6,602 nucleotides of DNA. It comes from Bacteroidota bacterium. GTDB taxonomy: Bacteria; Bacteroidota; Bacteroidia; Bacteroidales; SZUA-534. A program made the translations under genes and the position numbers. Shown here piece after piece: positions 6,437 through 6,602 of this stretch. Positions within the stretch are counted from its first letter, which is position 1; each line of letters starts with the position of its first letter. The notes below the pieces were generated by a model. It did no database searches. It was not told where the DNA came from and worked only from the letters and a program-made list of their open reading frames with translations. The stretch is taken from the NCBI GenBank assembly GCA_020047835.1, contig JAIFNJ010000222.1, positions 1 to 6,602 of the forward strand. Reading direction: 5' to 3'.

Positions 6437-6602
6437 TAAAAAATGTTTGGCAGTCTGCTTTATCGCCCGTTTTTAGAAACGTTTGTTCAATATTTAAATT
6501 TTCTTTTCTTAATTCAGTAAGAATTTGATTCCAAGTTCTTGAGATTAATTTGTTGAACTGGTGAAGCGTCCTGAAATTAGTTGACTGTTTTTCTTAGTTA
6601 TT
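6437..6602. other. Right-edge region with no recognisable gene
   Basis: All six frames checked by eye are broken by stops within short distances. The - strand has at most about 18 sense codons from the edge before a TAA. No tRNA-like fold was found. The last 45 bases contain GTCCTGAAATTAGTTGACTG, which resembles insertion-sequence ends remembered from other genomes, but nothing here confirms that. Confidence 0.4.

Overview
The window looks like chromosomal core DNA from a low-GC member of the Bacteroidota, most likely from the Bacteroidales/Marinilabiliales side. That placement is inference. It rests on the gene types (a dihydroorotate dehydrogenase-like protein, a DUF4159 protein and an RsmE of Bacteroidota type), on the poor Shine-Dalgarno signals, and on two exact matches to the Bacteroidota -7 promoter element TAnnTTTG. 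There are no RNA genes, CRISPR arrays or complete mobile elements.

Layout from left to right. (1) The 3' part of a dihydroorotate dehydrogenase-like flavoprotein gene (+) enters from the left edge and ends at a short intrinsic terminator. (2) A convergent gene (-) for a small all-helical HEAT-like protein begins at its own TAnnTTTG promoter. (3) A 220-base divergent intergenic region carries a well-spaced sigma-54 (-24/-12) promoter reading right. (4) This promoter faces a large + strand gene (822 aa) whose product fuses an acyl-adenylating domain, an acyl-carrier domain and a PlsC-type acyltransferase. The gene ends at a strong intrinsic terminator. (5) A tight three-gene operon runs on the - strand, in transcription order rsmE, a secreted DUF4159 protein and a GT4 glycosyltransferase. 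Its junctions are an 8-base overlap and a 6-base gap. (6) About 165 bases at the right edge show no gene.

How the genes relate. The fusion protein plausibly carries out activation, tethering and transfer of a fatty acid to a lysophospholipid or glycerol-phosphate acceptor in one polypeptide. Its domain order is the reverse of E. coli Aas, and it has an added carrier domain. The sigma-54 promoter suggests this step is switched by an enhancer-binding regulator rather than expressed constitutively. The rsmE operon looks co-transcribed and translationally coupled, but its three products (rRNA methylation, an envelope protein of unknown function, sugar transfer) have no obvious shared pathway. The fusion gene and its sigma-54 promoter are the most interesting part of the window; the rest looks like ordinary housekeeping or envelope genes.
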